Made by a program: the position numbers and the translations under genes. The notes beneath the pieces are model-generated. The model was not told where the DNA came from. It saw only the letters and a program-made list of their open reading frames with translations, and did not search any database. A DNA stretch of 64,000 bases from Platanthera guangdongensis (taxonomy: Eukaryota > Streptophyta > Magnoliopsida > Asparagales > Orchidaceae), in assembly GCA_039583875.1 (NCBI GenBank), contig CM077151.1, forward strand, positions 106,596,609-106,660,608, read 5' to 3'. Shown here in pieces: positions 12,401 to 23,500 of the stretch; the stretch's first letter is position 1; each line of letters begins with the position of its first letter.

Positions 12401-12586
12401 GTGTCGGTGGAGTATGGGCTAACAACGAAGGTTAGGCCCATTAGGATCGAGGATTGCGACGATAAACAGTTGCGGAACAAGTCAATCGCGATGGTCAAAG
12501 TCCGGTGGGACAATTGTGGTCGTGAGGAGCTAACATGGGAGCGAGAGCAGACCATGCAAGCTGAATTTCCCGAACTATTTGTGTAA
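9400..12586 (+). pseudogene. Chromovirus pol 1: protease end, RT, RNase H, integrase, chromodomain
   Basis: A single frame with stops at 9541-9543, 10918-10920 (TAG), 11744-11746 (TGA) and 12122-12124 (TAA). The protease end has FDVIFGMHWL (about 9450-9490). In RT the catalytic motif that should read IDD is IVD (about 10260), so an aspartate is lost. RNase H has [10 protein letters not shown] and [11 protein letters not shown]. Integrase has an HHCC finger (HFTKYSIHPG to CQTCALV), MDFVHGL, SDRDG and a glutamate near QTERTN. The chromodomain region is near 12490-12580, ending EFPELFV. Inactive. Confidence 0.92.
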
Positions 12587-12709
12587 ACTGTTATGTAGTG
12601 CATCTCAAGTTGTAACGAACATGTTAATAGTGGTAACATAACATTTTGTTTTTGCTTTCCTTACTGCGTGCAAATTTCGGGACGAAATTTATTGTAAGGA
12701 GGGGAGGGT

Positions 12710-15217
12710 TGTAAACCACAAAATCCCAGATTGAGTTCAAGTTGGGTGACACGGCCTTAGACACGGGCGTGTCTCAGGGCGTGTCGGAAGCCGTTTGCCC
12801 CTCTGGTCGACGATCTTCGCTCGACAAAGAGCACATTGGGGGCGTGTTTGCTGCCATGTAAGGGCACACGGCCTGTGACACGGGCATGTAACAGGCCGTG
12901 TCCTTTTCTGAACTTGGCCAGGACAGTGAGGCCTGGTGAACACGGGCAGGACACGGGTGTGTCTCTGGGCACACGGCCTGTGATACGGGCATGTCACATG
13001 GCCATGGCTTGCTCTGGTTGAGATGGGTGTGTACCAACTGAGGTACACGGCCACAGACATGGGCGTGTCGGAAGGCGTGTCAGGTCACACAATCTGTTAC
13101 ACGGACATGTCACATGGCCATGTACTGGTCTGGATGAGTCGGTTGTGTGCCGCTTAAGGTACACAGCCTGTGACAGGGGCGTGTCAGAGGCCGTGTCAGC
13201 CAAATTCCAAACTTTTATGGCAAAATCGTGGCCGTCTAGTTTCTTCAGGTGGGATCTGATGGCCCAGACTTATTCCCCCTGCTTTAAAGCTGAGAATGAG
13301 AAGGAAAATCTCATTTTTATCTTGGCCATCCTCTTTCTAAGAACTAGAGAGAGGGAGGAGGAGGAGAGGGGAGCAGTCCACCGGTGGAGCTGCGGAGTTC
13401 CGATTCAAGATTCGAGGCTAGCATTGTGGAGGCAAAGTCATTGCGGTGCTTTCCAGCCAACTAGGATTCCATGTCTCCAAAGCGATCGTTAAGGGTAACG
13501 ATCTTCCTTCTTAGCCATGTGAAGGCTTCCTTTTTGGCATGTGCATGGGATTCTCCCACCAGAGGGTGGATTGTGAAGGGAGTTCCCTTGGGTTGATTCT
13601 TAGAATCCCCAATAATTTGGCATATAGATCCGGAAATAGAGTACAGAAAAGGCATGCTGTGTGAAGCCCATCTGGACAGGTTGGTCTGGATTGGTGATAT
13701 TGCATATACGTACCGGAGAAGACTCTGTGGTTAAACGTGTAGTTTATGGAGTCGGGGGGTTGGACCTGTGAAGGGCAGTAGCAGGAAGTTCTGGCGTGGT
13801 AGTCCAGGAACAGACCCCTGTGATGCTTGTGATGCTTGATGGGTTGTGCCTATGAAGGGTAGTAACAGGAAGTACTGGTATGGGATCCCAGGAAAATACC
13901 TGCAAGTGTTTGTGATATATATTGAAGACCAGAGTGTCTGGCACTGCAGATGGCTGCAGGGATGGCTGGTCGAGTGAACCAGCTAAGGTTTGGGCTAGGG
14001 ACGAAAAATGAGTTCTGTCGTTACTAGGAGTGGCTCCTAGCTAACCTATTATTGTGAAGCCAGTCCGTGGTGGACATTGTGGCTATTGTGACGCCAATCC
14101 TTGGTGGACAGTGTGGCTTGATGAGCTCTCAGAAAAGGCCTCGTGCCGAACAGGAAAGGTGAAACCGACCCTCGCCTTATACTTAGCCTCAGGTACGCTG
14201 TACTCGATGATGGCAAGGTGACTTGAGTAATGGGGGTGGCTGATCCGTACCTGCGTTATGTCTGTCCGACTCAAAGACCTCAAAGTGCGGTCAGTTGGAG
14301 CGCATAATGAGAGTCTTAGGCATGCGCGCAGGAAAGACTAAATGATCAATTTTACCGTTGGGTTTTGGCCCTGATACGGTGGTGGGACCCTGGTTCGCCG
14401 GTACACCAAGAATGTGCCCTGAGTGCACGGATCGTCGGGCCACGGGCCTGACGGTTGTGATGGAATGTTTTTGCGTGAAAGCACAATGTGTGATATGTAT
14501 ATCTGCATATGAATTGTTATGCCTACAGGGAAGGAATACCACTGCACCTGAAAAGGGGTAGAGTCGTTATAAATTGGTCAGCTGAATGCTGACTGTTGCC
14601 TTGTTTACCGTCATTGGGTGGGTTGTCCTTGTACAGGTGCTGGAGAACCGAGTGGGACATATAAAGGCTGAAGTCCCTCCTGCTGCTGCTGCTAGCCCTT
14701 GAAGGCTAAAATGAAAATCTTGTGTGTTGTTCAAGTGTGGTCGGCCTGCGCGCCGATGTTTGAAAGCCACTTTTGTAAAGAGCAACTGTAAGGCCTTAAG
14801 GTCAAATGACATTGTATTTGATACATTCCTATATAAATGTGGGTGTTTATAGTAGTGGACATTCACGGGTGGAGTTCAGTTTTATGTTAAAAGCTTCCAC
14901 TAGAATGCTATGAGATAGGATGCGCAACTCTGATATCAACCTGTGACTTCCCCGCCTGTTTTGTAGCATATGGTGTGGGGCCCCGGCCAGACCTTCTATT
15001 ATATATTGTCTTGGTCTTTCGCTTTCAAATTCGTGGTCGAATTCTTCTGTGGGGTGGTGGGCACATGTACGTACGAACCGCGTTAACACTAATGAACTCT
15101 TGAATGTCCACTTGGGAATGCAAATACATGTGTTTGAGGAACCTGCGCGTTCCTATATTATTATTATTGCTTGTGCGCGTTCGCTAATGTGTGTGTCTTG
15201 TTCACCTATAGGTGACA
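12710..15217 (+). repeat. LTR1 of the chromovirus, shared by interiors 1 and 2
   Basis: It starts TGTAAACC right after the purine tract. Its sequence recurs at 19914-21723 plus 30348-30857. The right end is less certain: I place it at GGTGACA (15211-15217), before a degraded primer-site region ending GGAGCCCTAG (15236-15246). Length about 2.5 kb. It holds the ACACGGGCGTGT array (12752-13200). The rest shows no gene; short open frames here are repeat reading. Confidence 0.75.
12752..13200 (+). repeat. ACACGGGCGTGTC-type palindromic array in LTR1
   Basis: Repeated GGCACACGGCCTGTGACA, CACGGGCATGTCAC and AGGCCGTGTC half-sites on both strands. A GTCGACGATC...GCTCGAC unit at about 12806-12826 recalls the copia A motif. 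The same array lies in LTR2 at 19956-20405. Confidence 0.8.
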
Positions 15218-15262
15218 TGGAGTGGTGCTGGGCAGTCGGAGCCCTAGCGTTCTGATGAAAGT
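15218..15262 (+). other. Leader with degraded primer-binding site of interior 2
   Basis: TGGGCAGTCGGAGCCCTAG (15229-15247) looks like a decayed TGGTATCAGAGCCCTAG initiator-tRNA-Met primer site. The gag ATG follows at 15263. Confidence 0.4.
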
Positions 15263-16349
15263 ATGGCACCAGCTGAGGTGTTGACACCTCCGCCGTCTGC
15301 AAAAACTGTGCGATTAGTTTTTGAGGCCTTGTTTGCGATGATTCAAGCACAGCCTACTAGGCAGCCGTAAGGGCAGGCGTAGCCGGGATTGAGGCTAGAA
15401 CAGGTTGCGGCGAGGCCAGAACCTGTTGCGGCTGTGGATCCTCGAGCAGCTGAGAGGCATTTGAAGCAGTTCATGAGCTTCAATCCGCCTATATTTACAG
15501 GTATGGGATCCCCTACGCAGGCAGAGGATTGGTTGTCGCGCGTCAAGCGGATAATGAAGGCGATCAGGACGGAGGAAGACCAGAAGGTCACCTTGGCCAC
15601 CTTCTTACTGGAAGGAGAGGCTCATTTATGGTGGGACGAGATGGAAGTACACCACTTAGCGGGCAGACAGTTAACACAAGTGTCGATTGAGTAGTTCTCC
15701 CGAATGTTCCTGGCAAAGCACCTACCAGCGGCACAGCGCATTGCCATGGAAAATGAGTTCCAAAGGCTGACACAAGGATAAGGCAGGGTTGAAACTTACC
15801 TGCATGAGTTCACGAGATTGGGACGGTATGCGGGTTCGATCTTCGTCGATGAGCAACGGAAAACTAATTGGTTCTATGAAGGATTGCAGGACGAGTTGCG
15901 ATTTCTGCTTTCGAGTTCAGTGAACCAAGGGTTCCAGGCATTGGTTGATACTGTGTGCGTGCTGGAGAAGGACATGAAGAGGGTGCAAGGGAAGCGGGCC
16001 TTGGCTGTGACAAAGCTAGAGTTCAAGGCGCCCCGACCTGGGAAATCGTATTATAAAAAGAAATGGGGCAAGAGGTCCAAGTTTTCTGGACAAGCTCCTT
16101 CTACGGTTGCATCGGGTGCAACATCGGGGGCCACTTCGAGGCCGGAGACTCGTGTGTGCTTTACTTGTGGGCGAGTGGGGCATATATCCCGTGACTGTCG
16201 GGTTGTTCCACCGAAGGAACAAAAGAAGGTGGGAGTGTCTTATGCTGAGAAGGAAAAGGCAGTGGTGGAGTCCTCTGCATCCCAGGCGCAGCCCCAAGTA
16301 TACAATCTTGGCCTGCAGGAGGCCATCAAGCAAAGTGACGTCGTCACAG
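15263..16349 (+). pseudogene. Chromovirus gag (interior 2)
   Basis: ATG at 15263 (MAPAEVLTPP). The capsid region (15440-15990) has FTGMGSPTQAEDWL and a WWDEM motif. A basic linker follows, then one CCHC zinc knuckle CFTCGRVGHISRDC (about 16155-16200). In-frame stops lie near 15368 (TAA), 15379 (TAG), 15692-15694 (TAG) and 15779 (TAA), each explicable as CAA or CAG with C to T. The frame closes at 16360 unless the GT-AG segment 16350-16425 is removed, which joins gag to pol in frame. Confidence 0.85.
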
Positions 16350-16425
16350 GTACGATTTAAGTTATTGCATTGTTTTGCTTATTGCATGCTTTGTTTGTGG
16401 CTTGTGTGTGATGTGATTGCCACAG
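16350..16425 (+). other. Putative 76-bp intron between gag and pol of interior 2
   Basis: CACAG|GTACGATTTAAG at the left and a T-rich tract with ATTGCCACAG|GC at the right. Removing 76 bp fuses the gag frame to the protease frame just before FFMIRNTLARALFDTGAS. Size and borders suit a short plant intron. The alternative is ordinary frameshifting between overlapping frames, since the protease frame is also open upstream. Confidence 0.45.
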
Positions 16426-19400
16426 GCTTTTTTATGATTCGTAACACGCTAGCGAGAGCACTTTTTGATACGGGTGCTTCGCAATCATTTCTGTCTAAGG
16501 ACTTCATAACTCGAATTGGAGTGCCTAGTCATGTAAGGACAGAGAGCGTGAGGGTATTATTACCGAATGGGTGTGTGATGCTTGCGGATCGAGCTTGCGA
16601 TGTGGTTGTTCAAATTGGAAGTCGGGATTTCTATTTGACTGCATATATACTGTCGATATCGAAATTCGATGTGATCTTTGGTATGGACTGGCTCGCGGAG
16701 CAGCATGCCTTTATTGATTGTAATGCCAAAGAGGTCACACTGGGCTAGAGTACCGAGCATGAGACTAAGTTCGCTGGTATGCGAGGAGTGAGCGGGACCT
16801 TGTTGTCTGCACTTCAAGTCGTCAAGGCTGTTCGGAAGGGCGCGGAGTTATTCTTCACGCTAATTTAGGTTGTTGAGCCAAAGGCTAGTGTGAGTGATGT
16901 TCTGGTTGTCTCGGAGTTTGCAGATGTGTTTCCTAAGGATCTTCCTAGGCTACCACCCCAGCGGGAGATCGACTTCACGATTGAGCTGGTGCCAGGTGCA
17001 AAACCGGTGGCTCGCTCGCCATATTGCGTCGTGTCAAAGGAAATGGCTGAGTTGAAAGTCCAATTGAAAGAGTTGCTGGAGCGGGGATATATACGCCCAA
17101 GCATGTCACCTTGGAGCGTACCTGTTCTGTTTGTGAAAAATAAGGATGGTGGTTTGCGATTTTGTATTCACTACCGCGAATTGAATAAACTGACAGAGAA
17201 GAATAAGTATCTGATTCCACGGATAGATGAACTGTTCGATCAGCTAGTGGGATCAACCGTCTATTCCAAGTTGGACTTAAAGTCTGGATATTACCAGTTG
17301 AGGATTCAGGAAGGTGACATTCCCAAGACTGCATTTGGAACACGGTACAGACATTATGAGTTCACGGTAATGCCGTTTGGGCTATACAATGCGCCCTCGG
17401 TGTTCATGGAATTGATGCACCGAACGTTTAGAGAGTACTTGGACTTGTTCGTGATTGTGTTAATTGATGATATTTTGGTGTACTCTCAATCTGAAGCTGA
17501 TCACGCAAACCACTTTCGATTCGTGTTGCACACCTTGCGAACAAATAAACGCTATGCCAAATTCTCGAAGTGCAAATTTTGGCTGTCGTCGGTGGCTTTT
17601 CTTGGCCATGTGGTGAGTGGAGAGGGCATAGCGGTGGATCCGTCAAAGATCAGAGCCATACAGGAGTGGTCGGTGTTGTCAACGGTGTCCGAAGTTAGGA
17701 GCTTCCTTGGACTGGCAGGCTACTATCGACAGTTTGTAGAAAACTTCTCGCGGATCGCTTTGCCTCTGACCACACTAACGAGGAAGGATTAGAAGTTTGT
17801 TTGGAAGTCGGAGTGCGCGCGAGCTTTTGAAGAGCTGAAGAATCGGTTGACCACGGCGCCTATGTTGACGTCGCCATGTGGTACCGACGGATATGAGATT
17901 TATAGTGATGCTTCAAGGAGCGGCTTAGGCTGTGTTCTTCTGGAATTTGGGAAAGTGATTGCTTAGGGCTCACGCCAGTTGAAAGTGCCTGAGCGAAATT
18001 ATCTCGTCCATGACCTGGAGTTGGCGGCGGTGATCTTTGTACTGAAGTTATGGTGGCATTATCTTTATGGCGTTAAAGTGGATATTTTTACAGACCACAA
18101 GAGCCTAAAGTACTTGTTGGAGCAGAAGGATCTGAATATGCGACAACGAAGGTGGCTGGAATTCCTTGGGGACTAGACCTTCGAGATTCATTATACTCCC
18201 GGGAATGGAAATATGGTCGCTGATGCCTTGAGTCAGAGGGCTCCGGCAAGGGCAAATTTGTTGTAGAGGCACGATGAACGTCTAATCGAGAAGTTGGCAG
18301 CGTTAGAGATTTCTTGTATTGACAAGAATTTCAAAGCCAATGCATGTCTGAACTGGACGAAGGTACAATATGACCTTGCGGACAGGATTCGACGAGCAAC
18401 GGAGCTAGATAAAAGTCTCCAACGCTATGCAAAGGACGGGCCAGAGGGAAAATTCTCCCGGGATGACGGCCTTTTGCGGAAAGAGGGCCGGTTGTGCATC
18501 CTGAGTATGGGTAAATTACGAGAAGAGTTGATGTACGAAGGGCACTTTACCAAGTACTCAATTCACCCTGGGAGCACAAAGATGTTCAGGGACATGAAGA
18601 AACTGTTCTGGTGGCCAGGACTAAAGAAAGATATCGCTCATTATGTGGCTAAATGCCAAATGTGTGCTTTGGTGAAAGCAGAATGTCAGAAGCCTAGCGG
18701 TTTCTTAAAGTTGTTGCCGATTCCGGAATGGAAGTTCGATGACATCTCAATGGATTTCGTGCACGGGTTGTTGAGATCTCAATACGGGAATGATTCAATC
18801 TGGGTGATTGTATACCGGTTGACGAAAGTTGCGCACTTCCTTCCGAACAAACGGGATGATTCAGTGGAAAGTTTGGCAAAACTTTATGTTAAACAGATTG
18901 TACGGCTATATGGTGTTCCTCGTAGCATCATGAGCGATCGTGATGGGTGATTTATATCAAATGATTGGAGGCTAGTCCATCAGCTGTTGGGCACGAAGTT
19001 GATGTTCAGTATGGCCTTTCATCCCCAAATAGATGGACAAACTGAGAGGACCAACATAACTATGGAGGATATGCTCCAAATGTGCGCCCTGGACTTTGGG
19101 AAGAGATGGGAAGATCATCTCTATAGGGTGGAGTTTGCCTACAACAATAGCTACCAAGCAAGCATTGGTATGGCACTGTTTGAAGCTCTGTATGGTCGCA
19201 AGTGCCGTACACTATTAGCTTGGGCAGAAGCGGGCGAATCAAAACTGTATAAACGTAAAGAAGTCGATGAAGCTAACTCGACAATACACACTATTCGAGA
19301 GCGGCTACTGATAGCCCGAGATCGATAAGCAAAATACTACAATGCCAAGCACCGGAACGTGGAGTTCGCGGTGGGCGATTGGGTATATTTGAAGATCAAA

Positions 19401-19790
19401 CCCTTCAAAAGTGTGTCCCGAATTCGGCGTCTTAAAACGTTGAGTCTGAGCTATCTTGGGCCATTTGAAGTGGTGGAGCGCATTAGAGAAGCTGCATATC
19501 GGCTAGCTCTTTCGGCAGACTTGGGTGGCTTACATGATGTGTTTCACATCTCGGTGCTTTGGAAAGCCGTCAAAGATCCAGCTCAAGTGATCGAGAATGA
19601 TCGTGTGCCGGTGGAGTATGGGCTAACAACGAAGGTTAGGCCCATTCGGATCGAGGATTGCGACGATAAACAGTTGCGGAACAAGTCAATCGCGATGGTC
19701 AAAGTCCGATGGGACAATTGTGGCCGTGAGGAGCTAACATGGGAGCGAGAGCATACCATGCAAGCTGAATTTCCCGAACTATTTGTGTAA
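16426..19790 (+). pseudogene. Chromovirus pol 2: protease, RT, RNase H, integrase, chromodomain
   Basis: A single frame. The protease has LFDTGASQSF (about 16460). RT has an intact IDDILVYS motif (about 17465). RNase H has [10 protein letters not shown] and [11 protein letters not shown]. Integrase has the HHCC finger, MDFVHGL and SDRDG. The C-terminal chromodomain ends EFPELFV. Stops: 16746-16748, 16866-16868, 17790-17792, 17964-17966, 18174-18176, 18264-18266, 18948-18950 and 19326-19328. Three of these (16746, 18948, 19326) are also present at the matching codons of pol 1 (9541, 11744, 12122). A purine tract lies at 19900-19912. Confidence 0.92.
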
Positions 19791-19913
19791 ACTGTTATGT
19801 AGTGCATCTCAAGTTGTAACGAACATGTTAATAGTGGTAACATAACATTTTGTTTTTGCTTTCCTTACTGCGTGCAAATTTCGGGACGAAATTTATTGTA
19901 AGGAGGGGAGGGT

Positions 19914-21723
19914 TGTAAACCACAAAATCCCAGATTGAGTTCAAGTTGGGTGACACGGCCTGAGACACGGGCGTGTCTCAGGGCGTGTCGGAAGCCGTGT
20001 GCCCCTCTAGTCGACGATCTTCGCTCGACGAAGAGCACACTGGGGGCATGTTTGCTGCTATGTAAGGGCACACGGCCTGTGACACGGGCATGTCACAGGC
20101 CGTGTCCTTTTCTGAACTTGGCCAGGACAGTGAGGCCTGGTGAACACGGGCAGGACACGGGTGTGTCTCTGGGCACACGGCCTGTGATACGGGCATGTCA
20201 CATGGCCATGTCTTGCTGTGGTTGAGATGGGTGTGTACCAACTGAGGTACACGGCCACAGACACGGGCGTGTCGGAAGGCGTGTCAGGTCACACAGTCTA
20301 TTACACGGGCATGTCACATGGCCATGTACTGGTCTGGATGAGTCGGTTGTGTGCCGCTTAAGGTACACGGCCTGTGACAGGGGCGTGTCACAGGCCGTGT
20401 CAGCCAAATTCCAGACTTTTATGGCAAAATCGTGGCCGTCCAGTTTCTTCAGCTGGGATCTGATGGCCCAGACTTCTTCCCCCTGCTTTAAAGCTGAGAA
20501 TGAGAAGGAAAATCTCATTTGTATCTTGGCCATCCTCTTTATAAGAACTAGAGAGAGGAAGGAGGCGGAGGAGGAGAGGGGAGCAGTCCACCGGTGGAGC
20601 TGCGGAGTTCCGATTCAAGATCCGAGGCTAGCATTGTGGAGGCAAAGTCGTTGCGGTGCTTTCCAACCAACTAGGATTCCAAGGCTCCAAATCGATCGTT
20701 AAGGGTAACGATCTTCCTTCTTAGCCATGTGAAGGCTTCCTTTTTGTCATGTGCATGGGATTCCCCCACTAGAGGGTGGATTATGAAGGGAGTTCCCTTG
20801 GGTTGTTTCTTGGAATCCCCAATAATTTGGCATACAGATCCGAAAATGGAGTACGGAATAGGCATGCTGTGTGAAGCCCATCTGGACAGGTTGGTCTGGA
20901 TTGGTGATGTTGCATATACGCACCGAAGAAGACTTCATGGTTAAACGTGTAGTTTATTGAGTCGAGGGGTTGGACCTGTGAAGGACAGTAACATGAAGTA
21001 CTGGAGTGGTAGTCCAGGAACAGACCCTTGTGATGCTTATGATGTTTGATGGGTTGTGCCTGTGAAGGATAGTAACTGGAAGTACTGGTATGGAAGCCCA
21101 GGAAAATACCCGCAAGTGTTTGTGATGTATACTGAAGACTAGAGTGTCTGGCACTGCAGATGGCTGCAGGGATGGCTGGTCGAGTGAACCAGCTAAGGTT
21201 TGGGCTAGGGACGGAAAATGAGTTCTGTCGCTACTAGGAGTGGCTCCTAGCTAACCTATTATTGTGAAGCCAGTCCGTGGTGGACATTGTGTCTATTGTG
21301 ATGCCAGTCCTTGGTGGACAGTGTGGCTATTGTGAGCTTGATGAGCTCTCGGAAAAAGCCTCGTGCCGAACAGGAAAGATGAAACCGACCCGCGCCTTAT
21401 ACTTAGCCTCAGGTACGCTGTACTCAGTTATGGCAAGGCGACTTGAGCAACGAGGGGTGGCTGATCCGTACCTGCGTTATGTCCGTCCGACTCAAAGACC
21501 TGAAAGTGCGGTCAGTTGGAGCGCATAATGAGAGTCTTAGGCCTGCGTTCCGGAAATACTAAATGCTCAATTTTACCGTTGGGTTTCGCCACTGATATGG
21601 TGGTGGGACCCTGGTTCGCCGGTACACCAAGAATATGCCCTGAGTGCATAGATCGTCGGGCCGCGGGGTTGACAGTTGTGATGGAATGTTTGTGTGTGAA
21701 AGCACAATGTGTGCTATGTATAT
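19914..21723 (+). repeat. LTR2 of the chromovirus, first part
   Basis: Starts TGTAAACC after the same purine tract as LTR1 and is colinear with 12710-14497. It is cut at GTATAT by element D and continues at 30348. Confidence 0.9.
19956..20405 (+). repeat. ACACGGGCGTGTC-type palindromic array in LTR2
   Basis: Counterpart of 12752-13200. Here the GTCGACGATC...GCTCGACGAAG unit (about 20010-20032) is better preserved than in LTR1. Confidence 0.8.
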
Positions 21724-23500
21724 TGGTGGGCCAAAACCCGAACAGGCAAGCGTACCTGTCGAATTGTAGTACCAAGGTCGTATTTAAACACGGGGTTGTC
21801 AAGTACTTCTACTCGCGCTCTAACTATTATCCTACCGGAAAATTAAAGGGATTTGAGAATTTTTTAAGAAGCAAAAGGAACGATAAATTCGAGACGAAAA
21901 CTTATATAAAAAAGGCTAGCATTCGATCATTGATTCACCATGAAATGAAATGAGAAAATAAAAGGGCATAGTTTTAAATTTGCAAATCCAACTTGGCCGT
22001 GACGGATCCGAAAATAAGACAAAATCTCGCTAGAGCATTAAGTCTCCTAACTTATAGACTTTTCGATCGAAATCTCTTTACAAACCGAAAAAGCCTAAAG
22101 TTGCATTATCGAGGTGATCCGCACTATTGGATTTGACTCCAATCCGGAGGATTTACGTCGTCCTATCTCTAGGGTTGCGTTCAACTCCTTCCTTCTTTGA
22201 GTGATCTTTCACATCCACGAGCCTCTCGGCTACTCGAATATGAGATCATAAGCCTACTACCGTATACCGGAAATACGGAGTCGACGCAAAATAAATCAAA
22301 GAAGGACCGAGTAGAATTACGCGAAAATAAAACTATGAAATAAAAATAATTCTCATTTCAAATCATGGATCCTCATGATCAAATGCTAAAAGAAGATTAG
22401 CTACGCATATTGCAAAAAGAAACAACGAAACAAATAGAAGAGAATTTCATTACTTGCAAATAAAAAGAGTGTACAAAATATTAAAAAGACTAGATTAGGC
22501 TATAAGGAAAACTTGCACTAATTGAAAAGAAAAGATTACACTAACAACATGTAAGCAAAAAGAAAGCACTCTCTTGAACTAGAACTTCACTTGCTCTCCA
22601 AAATTCCACTCCCAAAGCATGAGACCATGGTGCCCTTTTTATAGATGAGGAGGGAAGATTCTAGAATGGAAAGAAGAAGAGGGGGGCAAGGGGGGTGGCC
22701 GGCCATGTAGGATGGAGAAGATGCATGCATTGTATTAAATGAGGTGTGAAGAAGGAGGTGGTTCAATGCATGGATTTAAAGGGAATGAGTTGGAAAATGT
22801 AAAATAGCAAAGGGGGAATGAATAAGAATTAAAGAAAGGGAGAGAAAATATTATGATGCATGCATGGATTGAAAGGTGGCAAGAGAAATAAAGGAAAGAG
22901 AGGGGGGTGGCCGGCCATGTGGGCTTAAATGGGCTGCTTAGGGGGCTCGGGTAGGGGCTAGGTGTGCTGCTCTTGAGGGAGGGGCTGCATGGGGCTGCTT
23001 TGGGCTGCATGTTTGTTGGAGATGGGTGGCCGGGCTGCACCAATCTTCAAAATTCGGGCTGCTCCAATGAAGGGGCTGCATCATGTAGGCTTTATGGATG
23101 TGGGCTGCACCATGTAGTCTTTGAACCTATAAATAAAACAAAACAAAACAAAACATGGATTAGTCATAACAAAGTTAAAATAAAACATAACATAACACAA
23201 TACTATATAGATTTAAAAACATAACATAACAAAGTTAAAGTTAAAACAAGATTTTTAAACACAATAATAAAAACATTACAACCTTAAAATTAAAACGTAT
23301 CATAACATAACATAATATATAATAACATAACACATATAGTAAGACTATATAGAATTTTATATCAAAACTCTAATAACACTAGGAATTAAAATATTTTAAA
23401 GAAACATTAAAACATGAAATAACAAACATAAAATATAAATAAAATTAGGCATTTTGAAAACTAAATTACCCCTAAAAAGGATGACTAAAACTAGTCATCA
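21724..23500 (-). repeat. 3' LTR of D (left copy on the plus strand)
   Basis: On the plus strand it begins TGGTGGGCCAAAACC and ends ACTAGTCATCA, 1777 bp, nearly identical to 28568-30342. It includes GGCTGC/GGCCGGCC-rich stretches (22690-23110) and AACATAACATAAC simple repeats (23150-23340). Confidence 0.92.

Larger units (their letters stand above)
9400..12709 (+). mobile_element. Chromovirus (Tekay/Del-type Ty3/gypsy) interior 1, 5' part beyond element A
   Basis: The order protease end, RT, RNase H, integrase, chromodomain, then polypurine tract AAGGAGGGGAGGG (12696-12708) is Ty3/gypsy chromovirus order. It is colinear and highly similar to 16604-19913. Its missing 5' portion lies to the left of element A, outside the window. 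Confidence 0.88.

Noticed and set aside
12752..13200. CRISPR-like regularly repeated array
   Set aside because: Units are degenerate, alternate in orientation, lack unique spacers, and lie in a plant LTR present twice; no Cas genes.
12737..13492. Several 60-115 codon open frames in the chromovirus LTR
   Set aside because: They read the GC-rich palindromic repeats in several frames on both strands, have no domain, and recur in the other LTR with changes.
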